A DNA stretch of 48,876 bases from Bacteroidales bacterium (GCA_016342645.1 JAEINX010000016.1:1-48876), one strand, 5' to 3'. Positions 8,288 to 16,908 are shown, numbered from the stretch's first letter. Numbers and translations: made by a program. Notes: a model not told the origin generated them from the letters alone.

Positions 8288-8400
8288 TAAAAAAAGCCGG
8301 CCGATTCCTTATCAACCCATTACCATATTATGAAAAAATAGGCATTTACACAACATTATATCAGAACATTACAAATCCAAAGAATCGAACCGGCTTTTGT
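8288..8400 (-). promoter_or_regulatory. Leader or small RNA ending in a terminator-like hairpin
   Basis: On the minus strand, AAAAGCCGG plus CGATTC (8382-8398) pairs with GAATCG plus CCGGCTTTT (8292-8307), enclosing about 74 bases, and the hairpin is followed at once by a seven-T run. No minus-strand gene lies upstream, and the secreted-protein ATG comes only about 15 bases later. It may therefore be a transcription attenuator in that gene's leader or a free small RNA of about 110-130 bases. A weak promoter, TTG-N20-TATATT, lies near 8430-8465. No known riboswitch class is recognised. Confidence 0.4.
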
Positions 8401-8561
8401 GAATTAATATTCATAATTTTTATCTTTTTTATTTGCGTAATATACAAAATATTTTCAAAAAAATCAAGTCTTTTTTTTCAAAGCTTTAATTTTTCTCAAG
8501 CACATTAAAATAAAATTTAGCCCAAGACAACAAACATTATAATTATTAATAACTTTGCAAG

Positions 8562-9638
8562 ATGTCAGGGAACACAATTGGGAAAATGTTTAAGTTAACC
8601 ACTTTCGGTGAATCACATTGTGTAGCAGTCGGTGGAATAATTGACGGAATGCCGTCTAAAATAGAAATAGACAGGCAATTTATTCAAAATGAAATAAACA
8701 GGCGAAAAACCGGACAATCGGCAATTAGCAGCCAAAGAAAGGAAGTGGACAATATTGAAATTCTTTCCGGGATTTTTGAAGACAAAACTCTTGGTACACC
8801 AATTGCTTTTTTGGTTAAAAACAGCGATCAAATTTCTAAAGACTACGATCATTTGAAAGATGTTTTTCGGCCTTCACATGGCGATTTCACTTATCAAAAA
8901 AAATACGGGCATCGCGATTATCGTGGGGGAGGAAGAGCTTCGGCACGCGAAACCCTTGTAAGAGTGGCTGGCGGAGCTTTCGCAAAGACTTTTCTTAAAA
9001 CCAAAGGAATCTCAATTATGGCTTATGTTTCACAGATTGGAAATATCGGACTTGAAAAAAATTTAGATGACTTAGATTTGCGAAAAACCGAAAACTCCAA
9101 AGTTCGTTGTCCCGATAAGAAAACTTCCGAAAGAATGATCAGTTATCTTGACGAAATAAAAGCCGAGGGCGACACTTGCGGCGGGATAATTAATTGTATT
9201 ATTTCGGCTTGCCCACCGGGTTTGGGAGAGCCTGTTTTTGATAAATTAAACGCCGATTTGGCAAAAGCAATTATGAGTATTAATGCTGTAAAAGCTTTTG
9301 AATATGGTTCGGGTTTTGCTTCCGCTGCCATGAAAGGTTCCGAACATAACGATAGTTTCGTTTTTAAAAACAATAAAATTTCCACCGAAACAAATAATTC
9401 GGGAGGAATACAAGCCGGCATTTCAAACGGTGAAGACATCTTTTTCAGAGTAGCTTTCAAACCCATTCCAAGCATTATGAAAAAGCATAATGTAATTGAT
9501 AAAAACGGAAAAATTACAAGCATCGAAGGAAAAGGCCGTCACGATGTTTGCGTAGTTCCTCGAGCAGTACCGATAGTTGAGGCAATGGCAGCAATAATTA
9601 TTACCGACCATTATTTGAGATATCAGGCATATGTTTGA
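8562..9638 (+). CDS. aroC: Chorismate synthase
   Basis: A 358-residue enzyme of the last shikimate step, converting 5-enolpyruvylshikimate-3-phosphate to chorismate with reduced FMN. Signatures seen are TTFGESHC near residue 13-20 (catalytic His; the usual GESHG reads GESHC, a variant allowed by the family pattern), RGGGRASARET near 125, and the C-terminal GRHDVCVVPRAVPIVEAMAA. The start MSGNTIGKMFKLTTFGESH agrees with homologues that begin about nine residues before the core. A TAACTTTG box (8550-8557) sits only five bases before the ATG, which would make the message leaderless if it is the real promoter. Confidence 0.95.
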   Translation: MSGNTIGKMFKLTTFGESHCVAVGGIIDGMPSKIEIDRQFIQNEINRRKTGQSAISSQRKEVDNIEILSGIFEDKTLGTPIAFLVKNSDQISKDYDHLKDVFRPSHGDFTYQKKYGHRDYRGGGRASARETLVRVAGGAFAKTFLKTKGISIMAYVSQIGNIGLEKNLDDLDLRKTENSKVRCPDKKTSERMISYLDEIKAEGDTCGGIINCIISACPPGLGEPVFDKLNADLAKAIMSINAVKAFEYGSGFASAAMKGSEHNDSFVFKNNKISTETNNSGGIQAGISNGEDIFFRVAFKPIPSIMKKHNVIDKNGKITSIEGKGRHDVCVVPRAVPIVEAMAAIIITDHYLRYQAYV

Positions 9639-9655
9639 GTTGACTGCATAGTTTT

Positions 9656-9820
9656 ATGAAAAAGTCCAGAAACAGATATATTAACGAGACATTAGATTAT
9701 TACAACCGAATTCAAAGACGTTTGATAATTGAGAATAAACTTAAAAAGGAGTCGGGCTTAGTAAAAGATAATTCGATTTCAGTACTTAAAGATTTTGAGA
9801 ATATTGATTATGTTAGTTAA
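9656..9820 (+). CDS. Small antitoxin-like protein of a decayed toxin-antitoxin pair
   Basis: A 54-residue frame, rich in Lys, Arg and Glu and probably helical (MKKSRNRYINETLDYYNRIQ...), ending at TAA 9818-9820. Length, charge and the EFEN-like end resemble short antitoxins that precede MazF-type toxins in Bacteroidota. The next frame begins 11 bases before its stop, the overlap usual in such operons. That next frame is truncated, so the pair is probably broken. Family membership is inferred. Confidence 0.45.
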   Translation: MKKSRNRYINETLDYYNRIQRRLIIENKLKKESGLVKDNSISVLKDFENIDYVS

Positions 9821-9908
9821 ACAATTTGGAATATGGATAGCATATTTACCGCGGAACTTAAAAGAATTGATTAAAGAAAACATACAGATAATTATCGACT
9901 TAGAATAA
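9810..9908 (+). pseudogene. Truncated MazF/PemK-like toxin remnant
   Basis: A 32-residue frame starting MLVKQFGIWIAYLP, which recalls the MazF N-terminus (V-K-x-x-x-I-W-x-x-x-L-x-P). The IGSEIxKTRP strand that should follow is missing and the frame closes at TAA 9906-9908. Compare the intact toxin at 10750, which keeps LNLDPTIGSEIKKTRP. I read it as a toxin gene cut short by deletion, which leaves the antitoxin-like frame orphaned. Confidence 0.4.
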
Positions 9909-9938
9909 AGTTTGACTGCACAGCAAACACTAAAAACA

Positions 9939-10316
9939 ATGCGAGAAATAAGTAAAATGAAACCTAAAGAACTTATTAAAAAATGGGTAGAAACCTTCAA
10001 CCAGGGAAATGCGGAAAAAATTTCTGATTTTTATCACGAAAACGCAATTAATCATCAAGTAGCTAATGAAGCTGTAGTCGGGAAAAATGCAATTAAAGAA
10101 ATGTTTGCTAACGAATTTAGTCAAGCGGATATGACTTGCATTGTTGAGAACATTTTTGAGGACAATAATTGGGGAATATTAGAATGGAAAGATCCGTTAG
10201 GATTAAGAGGTTGTGGGTTTTTTCATATAGTAAATGGGAAAATTAAATTTCAGAGAGGATATTGGGACAGATTATCTTTTTTAAGACAACATAATTTACC
10301 TATCCCGAAAGAATAA
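9939..10316 (+). CDS. NTF2-like/SnoaL-type small protein
   Basis: About 125 residues forming a single NTF2-like cone fold of the SnoaL type: KKWVETFNQGNAEKISDFYHENAINHQ is the typical N-terminal helix pair plus first strand, and GFFHIVNGKIKFQRGYWDR the closing strands. Family members are isomerases, cyclases or ligand-binding proteins, so no specific role can be given. An earlier in-frame TTG exists at 9912; ATG 9939 or 9957 is more likely. Confidence 0.7.
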   Translation: MREISKMKPKELIKKWVETFNQGNAEKISDFYHENAINHQVANEAVVGKNAIKEMFANEFSQADMTCIVENIFEDNNWGILEWKDPLGLRGCGFFHIVNGKIKFQRGYWDRLSFLRQHNLPIPKE

Positions 10317-10388
10317 ATCACGAAAGCCAAATAAAGGCGGTAGCTAATAAGTGTTTTATTTTTATTTTGAAAGGTAAAAACAACTCAA

Positions 10389-10415
10389 TCCTGTAAATCC
10401 TGTAAATCCTGTCAA
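10389..10415. repeat. Three 9-bp direct repeats
   Basis: TCCTGTAAA, TCCTGTAAA and TCCTGTCAA follow one another without gaps, with a further degenerate copy near 10420. Similar strings occur between genes in many Bacteroidota. It lies in the spacer between the NTF2-like gene and the mazEF-type pair. Confidence 0.6.
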
Positions 10416-10481
10416 TTCTATCCCTGTTTTTGATTTGATTAAATTAAAAGCACATAATTCAATTTATTTAAAATAATGTAT

Positions 10482-10489
10482 TAACTTTG
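10482..10489 (+). promoter_or_regulatory. -7 promoter box of the mazEF-type operon
   Basis: TAACTTTG matches TAnnTTTG and lies 24 bases before the antitoxin ATG. No clear -33 TTG is seen at the usual spacing. Confidence 0.5.
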
Positions 10490-10513
10490 TAATTACTTTT
10501 TAAACTTTTAATT

Positions 10514-10759
10514 ATGGAATTACCACTAATACAAATCGGAAATTCAAAAGGATTTCGGCTTAGTAAAACCTTGATTGATAAATACAATATAAAAGATAAA
10601 GTCGAAATTATCCTTAAAAAAAACCATATTGTATTACTGCCAATTTCCTCACCAAGAAAAGGCTGGGAAAAAGCATTTAAAGAAATGAGCGAAAACGGAG
10701 ACGACCAACTTTTATTCAACGACGTTTTTGAGAACGAAAATCTTGAGGAATGGATTTAA
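10514..10759 (+). CDS. mazE: MazE-like antitoxin (AbrB/SpoVT fold)
   Basis: An 81-residue antitoxin. Residues 1-48 form the swapped-hairpin DNA-binding domain (IQIGNSKGFRLSKTLIDKYN followed by KVEIILKKNHIVLLPI), which binds its own promoter. The acidic C-terminal tail (ENGDDQLLFNDVFENENLEEWI) is the toxin-binding extension. It overlaps the toxin start by ten bases, which couples translation of the pair. Confidence 0.88.
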   Translation: MELPLIQIGNSKGFRLSKTLIDKYNIKDKVEIILKKNHIVLLPISSPRKGWEKAFKEMSENGDDQLLFNDVFENENLEEWI

Positions 10760-11073
10760 ATCAATATCAAATTGTTCTTCTTAACTTGGACCCGACTATC
10801 GGCAGCGAAATAAAAAAAACAAGGCCTTGTGTTATCATTTCTCCCGATGAAATGAACAAACATCTTCGGACAATAATAGTTGCTCCAATGACAAAAAAGT
10901 CGAAAAAATACCCAACTCGGATTGAAGTAAAACACGAAAGAAAAACAGGCTGGATTGTAATTGACCAAATTCGAACTATCGACAAACAAAGAATCATTAA
11001 AACTTTGGGAAGTTTATCACAAACTGAAATAAAAGAATTGAAATCAGTAATAAAAGAAACATTTATTGATTGA
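10750..11073 (+). CDS. mazF: MazF/PemK-type mRNA interferase toxin
   Basis: A 107-residue single-domain ribosome-independent endoribonuclease, full length for the family. LNLDPTIGSEIKKTRPCVIISPDEMN carries the conserved substrate-binding and catalytic Arg region, VAPMTKKSKKYPTRIEV the next strands, and WIVIDQIRTIDKQRI the conserved DQIRT motif with the catalytic Thr. The cleavage sequence cannot be predicted. It appears intact, unlike the remnant at 9810. Confidence 0.9.
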   Translation: MDLNQYQIVLLNLDPTIGSEIKKTRPCVIISPDEMNKHLRTIIVAPMTKKSKKYPTRIEVKHERKTGWIVIDQIRTIDKQRIIKTLGSLSQTEIKELKSVIKETFID

Positions 11074-11284
11074 AAAGAAGAAAGAAATTCTGTTTTATAC
11101 GGATATAATGTGTGCTGTTATTTTAAGAACAATTCACTCCGTTTTGTTTACGATGCACGCTATTTTGTCAGGAGTTGATACTGTTTTGCCTATAATTAGT
11201 GTGAAATTCGTTTCAATTTATATTTCTACGCAAAAAGAATCTAAATTAATTACTCATCATGTTTTAAAATAGTGAAAAAAACAA

Positions 11285-11292
11285 TACATTTG
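11285..11292 (+). promoter_or_regulatory. -7 promoter box
   Basis: TACATTTG, 24 bases before the ATG of the AsmA-like gene, fits TAnnTTTG. The -33 element is not clear. Confidence 0.45.
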
Positions 11293-11316
11293 TGAAAGAA
11301 AAAAAATATTAAAACC

Positions 11317-14169
11317 ATGAAAAAATTCTTCAAAATCCTTGCAATCATAATAATTATAATAGTTCTTCTTGGAATTGCCTTACCCTTTGTTTTTCAGAAA
11401 AAAATCATAGAAAAAGTAAAACAAGAAGCAAATAATTCTGTGAATGCAAAAATTGATTTCACCGATTACAGCCTTTCATTGTTTCGCAATTTCCCGAATT
11501 TCAGTCTTGAATTAGAAAACCTGAGCATAGCCGGAATAAATGAATTCGAAAATGATACGCTCGCTTCAATTAATTCAATATTTCTATCGCTCGATCTTTC
11601 AAGTGTGTTTAGTGGAGACGAATACGAAATTAGTTCCATAAAAATTGATGAGGCTAAAGTTTACCTAAAAGTTTTAAAAAACGAAAAAACAAACTGGGAT
11701 ATTGAAAAACCCGAAACAACTACCACAACAACAGACGAAACAGGCTCAGAAAATTCTTCTTTCAAATTATTACTGAAAGATGTTTCAATAAAACGTTCGG
11801 AAGTAATTTACGAAGATTTAAGCCTCGGTGTTTATGTGAAAGCAAATGGAATTACCCATCGTTTATATGGTAATCTCACCGAAGATTTTACTACCCTGAA
11901 TACTAAATCCAAAATTGATCAATTAAGCGTGAAATATGATGGAATCAGGTATTTAAACAATTCCGTGATTAATTTAACAGCAGATATTGATGCCGACCTG
12001 AAAAATTATATTTTCACTCTTAAGAAAAATCAGGCTCAAATCAACGATCTTTTCCTGACTTTTGATGGCACAGTTGCTATGACCAATGATGATATTAACT
12101 TATTATTGACTTTCGGTGTTTCAAAAAATAATTTTAAAAGTTTTCTTTCTATGATTCCGGCAATTTATGCTAAAGATTTCGCCTCAATCGAAACTAAAGG
12201 AAACATGAAATTAGATGGATTTATCAAAGGAATTTATAATGATAACTCTATGCCTTCTTTCGGGATTAATATTGATGTGAAAGATGCAATGTTTAAATAT
12301 CCCGATCTTCCGAAACCGGTAAATAACATTACTTTAAATGCAAAAATAACAAACAAAAACGGCGAATCCGACAATACCGTGATTGATGTTTCAAAATTCC
12401 ATTTCGATATCACAGGCAATCCTGTGGACATAAAATTAAAGCTGAAAACTCCCGAAAGCGATCCAGATATCGACGGACACATTAAAGGGACTATTGATTT
12501 ATCGTCTGTTAAAGAAATTTATCCGATTGATGAAATTAATAAGTTGACGGGGTTTTTTATCGCCGATATTCATGTTAAGGGAAAATTATCTTCAATAGAA
12601 AAAGAAGATTATGAAAATTTCAATGCTTACGGTTCTCTTATCGTAAAAAATGTTAATTACAAAACCCCTGAAATTGCCAAAACAATTTTAATACGAAACG
12701 CTCAATTGAATTTTTCGCCCGCCTATCTTGATCTTGTTTCACTTAACTCACGTATTGGGAAAAGCGATTTCAATGCTAAGGGAAAAATTAACGATTATTT
12801 GCCTTATATTTTCAAAAACAAAACTCTTAAAGGCAATCTGACCACTAATTCGCTAAATGTTGATTTAAATGAATTGATGGCCGAAGAAATTTCAATCAAC
12901 GACTCAATACAGGCTTCAAATGAAGAAACCGAATATGAACTCTCAATAATTGAAGTCCCCGGAAGAATTGATTTTGTTTTACAATCGGAATTCAAAAAAC
13001 TAATTTACGATAATATGGAAATGACCAATGTTTCAGGGATTATCGAAATAAAAAACAAAACAGTGAATTTGAAAAACCTGAAAATGAATTTGCTTGATGG
13101 CAATATGACATTAAACGGTTATTACTCTACTCCAAAAGCTAATGAAGCCGAAATCGACTTTAATTTAAGCATGAATGAATTTAATATTCAAAAGACAGCA
13201 AAAACTTTTCTGACAATGCAAAAATTTGTACCGATTGCCGAACGAACTCAGGGAGATTTTTCTTGCAAAATGAAGCTTATTAGCAAATTGGATGAAAAAA
13301 TGATGCCCGTTTACTCAACAATGACCGGAGACGGAAATTTTAAATCCTCAAAAATTGTAATAGACGGCTCCAATTCTTTGAATAAAATTGCAGAAGCATT
13401 GAAAATGGATAAATTTAAAAACATTACGATTGATAAAACCGATCTTTCATTTGAATTTGTCGATGGCAAACTAATCGTAAAACCTTTCGATTTTAAAATC
13501 GACAAAATAAATGCAAACTTGGCAGGCTGGACTTCGTTTGAGCAAAACATTGATTATTTATTAAAATTAAAAATACCGAGAAACGAATTAGGAAATAATG
13601 CAAATAATGTTTTGAATAATCTTGTTTCGGAGGCAAATAAAAAGGGTGCAAATTTCAGTTTGGGGAATAACATTGATGTGAATTTAAAAATTAAAGGGAC
13701 TGTAAGAAGCCCAAACATTACACCTGCATTATCTCAAGAGTCAAGCACAATTGATGATTTAAAGAAAAAGGCTGCCGAAGAACTGAAAAAAAAGAAAGAA
13801 GAACTAAAGAAGCTTGCAAAAAAAGAAGCAGATAAAATTCTAAAACAAGCTAATCAACAAGCCGACGAAATTTTAAAAGCGGCACAGGATCAAAGCGATA
13901 AAATTATGAAGGAGGCTACACAAGCTGCAAATAAAGCAAAAACCGAAGCCTCAAAGCAAGCCGATAAACTTAAAGCCGAAGGTAAAAAGAATGGATTTAT
14001 AGCTGAAATTGCTGCAAAAAAAGCAGCCGAGAAACTAAATGAACAAGCCAAAAAAACTGCTCAAGGTTTTATTAACGAAGCTAAAAAACAAACAGATAAG
14101 ATTATGGAAAAGGCCCGAAAAAAAGCAGATAAAATAAAACAGGATGCTGAAAATAAAATCAAAAAGTAG
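11317..14169 (+). CDS. Large AsmA-family envelope protein with a Lys/Ala-rich coiled-coil tail
   Basis: A 950-residue protein. Residues 5-26 are one membrane segment (LAIIIIIIVLLGIALPFVF), followed by the AsmA N-terminal pattern KIIEKVKQEANNSVNAKIDF and SLSLFRNFPNFSLELENLSI. The long middle is repetitive beta structure typical of AsmA/TamB-like lipid-transfer bridges across the periplasm. The C-terminal AsmA_2-like core is near 620-790. Residues 814-950 are a very charged, Lys-Ala-Glu-rich coiled coil with heptad-like KEADKILKQANQQADEIL units, not part of the usual family and resembling LEA or histone-like tails. The gene stands alone behind its own -7 box. A role in outer-membrane lipid homeostasis is inferred from the family. 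Confidence 0.82.
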   Translation: MKKFFKILAIIIIIIVLLGIALPFVFQKKIIEKVKQEANNSVNAKIDFTDYSLSLFRNFPNFSLELENLSIAGINEFENDTLASINSIFLSLDLSSVFSGDEYEISSIKIDEAKVYLKVLKNEKTNWDIEKPETTTTTTDETGSENSSFKLLLKDVSIKRSEVIYEDLSLGVYVKANGITHRLYGNLTEDFTTLNTKSKIDQLSVKYDGIRYLNNSVINLTADIDADLKNYIFTLKKNQAQINDLFLTFDGTVAMTNDDINLLLTFGVSKNNFKSFLSMIPAIYAKDFASIETKGNMKLDGFIKGIYNDNSMPSFGINIDVKDAMFKYPDLPKPVNNITLNAKITNKNGESDNTVIDVSKFHFDITGNPVDIKLKLKTPESDPDIDGHIKGTIDLSSVKEIYPIDEINKLTGFFIADIHVKGKLSSIEKEDYENFNAYGSLIVKNVNYKTPEIAKTILIRNAQLNFSPAYLDLVSLNSRIGKSDFNAKGKINDYLPYIFKNKTLKGNLTTNSLNVDLNELMAEEISINDSIQASNEETEYELSIIEVPGRIDFVLQSEFKKLIYDNMEMTNVSGIIEIKNKTVNLKNLKMNLLDGNMTLNGYYSTPKANEAEIDFNLSMNEFNIQKTAKTFLTMQKFVPIAERTQGDFSCKMKLISKLDEKMMPVYSTMTGDGNFKSSKIVIDGSNSLNKIAEALKMDKFKNITIDKTDLSFEFVDGKLIVKPFDFKIDKINANLAGWTSFEQNIDYLLKLKIPRNELGNNANNVLNNLVSEANKKGANFSLGNNIDVNLKIKGTVRSPNITPALSQESSTIDDLKKKAAEELKKKKEELKKLAKKEADKILKQANQQADEILKAAQDQSDKIMKEATQAANKAKTEASKQADKLKAEGKKNGFIAEIAAKKAAEKLNEQAKKTAQGFINEAKKQTDKIMEKARKKADKIKQDAENKIKK

Positions 14170-14265
14170 TCTTTTGAATTTTGTTTTTCTTTGGTTTTCT
14201 ATTTTATCACATACAAAAAAATCATAAAAATCTGCGTCAATTTTTTTTGTTTGCAACTATGTGTA

Positions 14266-15693
14266 CTATGTATAGCTGATTTTCATCATATTTGTTCTCC
14301 CTTTTTCGCCGAGAGGAAAACTCCCGATATGCACAACAATATCATCGGATTCAATTTCATTTGCTTGTTTTAAAACTTCTATTGAATAGTCAATTGCTTC
14401 TAAAATATCAAAATCCTTATTGAAATAAAATGCTTTAGCTGCCCAAAGCAATGACATTTTACCTATCAATTCCTTGTTAGAGGTAAAAACATAAATTTTT
14501 GAGTCGGGCCTGTATCCGGCAACTTTAAAAGCTGTATGTCCCGAGTATGTAAAAATTATTATTGCTTTTGATTTCGACTGTGATGCTAAATTTGAAGCGT
14601 TATAACAAATTGAATCGGCAAGAAAATCATCATCAATATTTTCGGGAGCATGTCCGCGATTATATTTATAGGCTTCTTCCTCAGTGCATTGAATAATCTC
14701 GTTCATACTTTCAATAACTTTTACCGGAAATTTTCCGACAGAAGTTTCCCCACTCAACATTAAAGTATCGGCCCCTTCGATTACGGCATTTGCAATATCG
14801 CTTGCTTCGGCACGTGTTGGCCTAAAATTATTAATCATACTTTCAAGCATTTGAGTAGCAATGATGACAGGAGTTGAATTTAATATACATTTCCCGACAA
14901 TTTCTTTTTGAATTAATGGAACACGATGAAATTCAACTTCTACTCCTAAATCGCCGCGTGCAACCATTATACCATCCGAAACCTCAATTATTTTATCAAT
15001 TTCATTTAATGCTTCAGGCTTTTCAATCTTTGCAATTACAAATGCATGATTTTTTCTTTGTTTTATTAATTCCTTTAAAGCAAGTATATCCTTAAACGAT
15101 CTTACAAATGAAAGAGCAATCCAATCGACATTATTATCCAATGCAAAATTAGCATCGGCAATATCTTTTTCAGTTAAACTTGGTTGCGATATTTTAGTTT
15201 TTGGTAGATTTACACCTTTCCGTGACGAAAGTAAACCCCCGAAAACGATTTTTGCATTAACTGTATCTTTCTTATTTGTATTAATTACTTCTAATTTAAT
15301 CTTACCATCGTCAATCAAAACAGTATCGCCTTCAGCCACCTCTTCAGGAAATTTTTTGTAACTCATATAAATTTTTTCTTTTGTTCCGAGGCATTTTTTT
15401 GTAACGATAGAAATATTTTCACCTTGCCTAAGTTCAATTTCGTTGCTTTCAATTTCCCCGATTCTAAGCTTTGGGCCTTGCAAGTCAGTTAGAATTGCAA
15501 CGTTTAACCCAAGCTCTTTATTTAATTCCCTAATTATGCCAATTGTTTCCAAATGTTGCTTATGCGTTCCATGAGAAAAATTTATTCTGCAAACGTCAAC
15601 TCCTGCGATAAACATTTTTCTTAAAATATCTTTATCAGATGAAGCCGGGCCTAAAGTGGCGATGATTTTTGTTTTTGATTCTCTATATTCCAT
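14266..15693 (-). CDS. pyk: Pyruvate kinase
   Basis: A 475-residue glycolytic enzyme converting phosphoenolpyruvate and ADP to pyruvate and ATP. Motifs seen are TKIIATLGPASS at the N-terminus, CRINFSHGTH (substrate Arg), LTDLQGPKLRIGE, VIAKIEKPEALNEIDKI (catalytic Lys), MVARGDLGVE, and ATQMLESMINNFRPTRAEASDIANAVI. The C-terminal regulatory domain is present. It is convergent with the AsmA-like gene, and no hairpin terminator is seen in the 96-base spacer. Confidence 0.96.
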   Translation of the reverse strand: MEYRESKTKIIATLGPASSDKDILRKMFIAGVDVCRINFSHGTHKQHLETIGIIRELNKELGLNVAILTDLQGPKLRIGEIESNEIELRQGENISIVTKKCLGTKEKIYMSYKKFPEEVAEGDTVLIDDGKIKLEVINTNKKDTVNAKIVFGGLLSSRKGVNLPKTKISQPSLTEKDIADANFALDNNVDWIALSFVRSFKDILALKELIKQRKNHAFVIAKIEKPEALNEIDKIIEVSDGIMVARGDLGVEVEFHRVPLIQKEIVGKCILNSTPVIIATQMLESMINNFRPTRAEASDIANAVIEGADTLMLSGETSVGKFPVKVIESMNEIIQCTEEEAYKYNRGHAPENIDDDFLADSICYNASNLASQSKSKAIIIFTYSGHTAFKVAGYRPDSKIYVFTSNKELIGKMSLLWAAKAFYFNKDFDILEAIDYSIEVLKQANEIESDDIVVHIGSFPLGEKGRTNMMKISYT

Positions 15694-15974
15694 TTCTTAA
15701 TGTGATTTAAAGCAATAATAATAATTTTCTGGTTCTACTGCGAATTTAATGGAAAATAAATAATGCTATTTGTAAAATGTGATTGTATTTGAAACGAAGT
15801 CGGAAGAGAGGAGTCAGAAGTTAATACACCAAAAAAATCGGAGAATCAATATATTAAATATCGTTAAAGAATCTTTTTACGGATTTATGCTTATTAATAA
15901 ATTTTCATTAAATTTGACATTATTTTGAAAAATTCGGGTAATGATTTTTGAATATTAATATTAAAATAAATGAA

Positions 15975-16490
15975 ATGAGAGTTATAGCTAATGTGTTTCT
16001 GCTTTCCATCTTTTTGCTTTTTTCTTGTACTAATTCAAATACAGTTGATAAAGTCCCTAAAAAAGATTTAAATAAAAATTATTCTAAAATTGACTTCAAA
16101 ACATTAAAGTTTTCGCAAACGGTTTATGTACCGATTTACTCGGAAATTTACAGTAGGAGCGAGAAACATGTTTTTCAACTTACTTCAACTTTAAGTATAA
16201 GAAATATAAGCTTGAAAGATTCTTTATTTGTATCTGAAATCAATTATTATAATTCGAAAGGTGATTTTGTTAGAAATTATACTGATAAAATGATTTTTCT
16301 CAAGCCTTTGGAAACCATCGAATTTATTGTTGAAGAAAAAGACATCAGCGGAGGTATGGGAGCGAATTTTTTAATTCTTTGGGGCTCAAATATCGAAAAC
16401 CTAAATCCGGTCTTTCAAGGAGTGATGATTGGAACTTCCAACCAGCAGGGGATTTCATTTATTACAAATGGAGTAGTGATTTCGGAATGA
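15975..16490 (+). CDS. DUF3124 lipoprotein
   Basis: About 171 residues from the ATG at 15975; an earlier in-frame TTG at 15948 is less likely. The signal ends in a lipobox LLFSC. The mature part matches DUF3124: QTVYVPIYSEIYS, STLSIRNISLKDSLFVSEINYYNSKGDFVRNY, and GGMGANFLILWGS in order. The family is exported and uncharacterised. No operon partner is close. Confidence 0.75.
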   Translation: MRVIANVFLLSIFLLFSCTNSNTVDKVPKKDLNKNYSKIDFKTLKFSQTVYVPIYSEIYSRSEKHVFQLTSTLSIRNISLKDSLFVSEINYYNSKGDFVRNYTDKMIFLKPLETIEFIVEEKDISGGMGANFLILWGSNIENLNPVFQGVMIGTSNQQGISFITNGVVISE

Positions 16491-16639
16491 TTTATTGTGA
16501 ATTCTTAAAACAGGAAAAATAAATATCCGGGCTGTTCAATGCTAATAAATTCGAGTACTTCAATTTGAATTTTTCTTCGTGTAACTTAGGTTCGCCAAGA
16601 AGCGTACGTTTATATAATAATTAAAAACCCATTAATATG

Positions 16640-16835
16640 AAAGGATTACCCAGACCAATTTGTTGTTCAGTCTGAAGCATCGTGAGGAGCGGGGAAGAAA
16701 CGAACCGTTCTAAGTTCATGACAAGCGACTATGTAAGCCGTTATGCAAATGAACCCGGTCAGGCTTCGTTACACAAAATTGCAGTGATCAACTTTCGGAA
16801 GTGGGCGAAATCTGAAACATAGTGGGAAGCAATGA
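16640..16835 (+). other. GC-rich structured stretch, possible group II intron fragment
   Basis: Clearly richer in G and C than the surrounding third-GC sequence. It contains GTTCAT/ATGAAC (16714-16719 with 16749-16754) and the phrases AACCCGGTCAGGCTTCGTTA and GGCGAAATCTGAAACATAG, which resemble group II intron domain I sequence as I remember it. No reverse transcriptase or domain V is nearby, so if the reading is right this is a remnant. It could instead be another structured RNA. Confidence 0.3.
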
Positions 16836-16846
16836 TTGAAAAAAAC

Positions 16847-16908
16847 AGCCTGAATTTTGTCCACTTGAATAAGTATTCTAAAAAATAGCCTAAATTTTGT
16901 CCATTACA
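16847..16908 (-). mobile_element. Isolated insertion-sequence end related to the 1.3-kb element
   Basis: Read on the minus strand, it begins GGTGTAATGGACAAAA and has two copies of a GGACAAAATT(T/C)AGGCT motif 40 bases apart, followed by a T-run. The order, spacing and outer bases match the left end at 1301-1372, but the motif core differs (ATTTA/ATTCA here, AAGGA there), so the two belong to related but distinct families. No transposase or opposite end is found beside it. Confidence 0.5.

Noticed and set aside
11066..11272. 68-residue frame overlapping the mazF end
   Set aside because: Low-complexity hydrophobic translation with no promoter or conserved pattern; probably a chance frame in the spacer.
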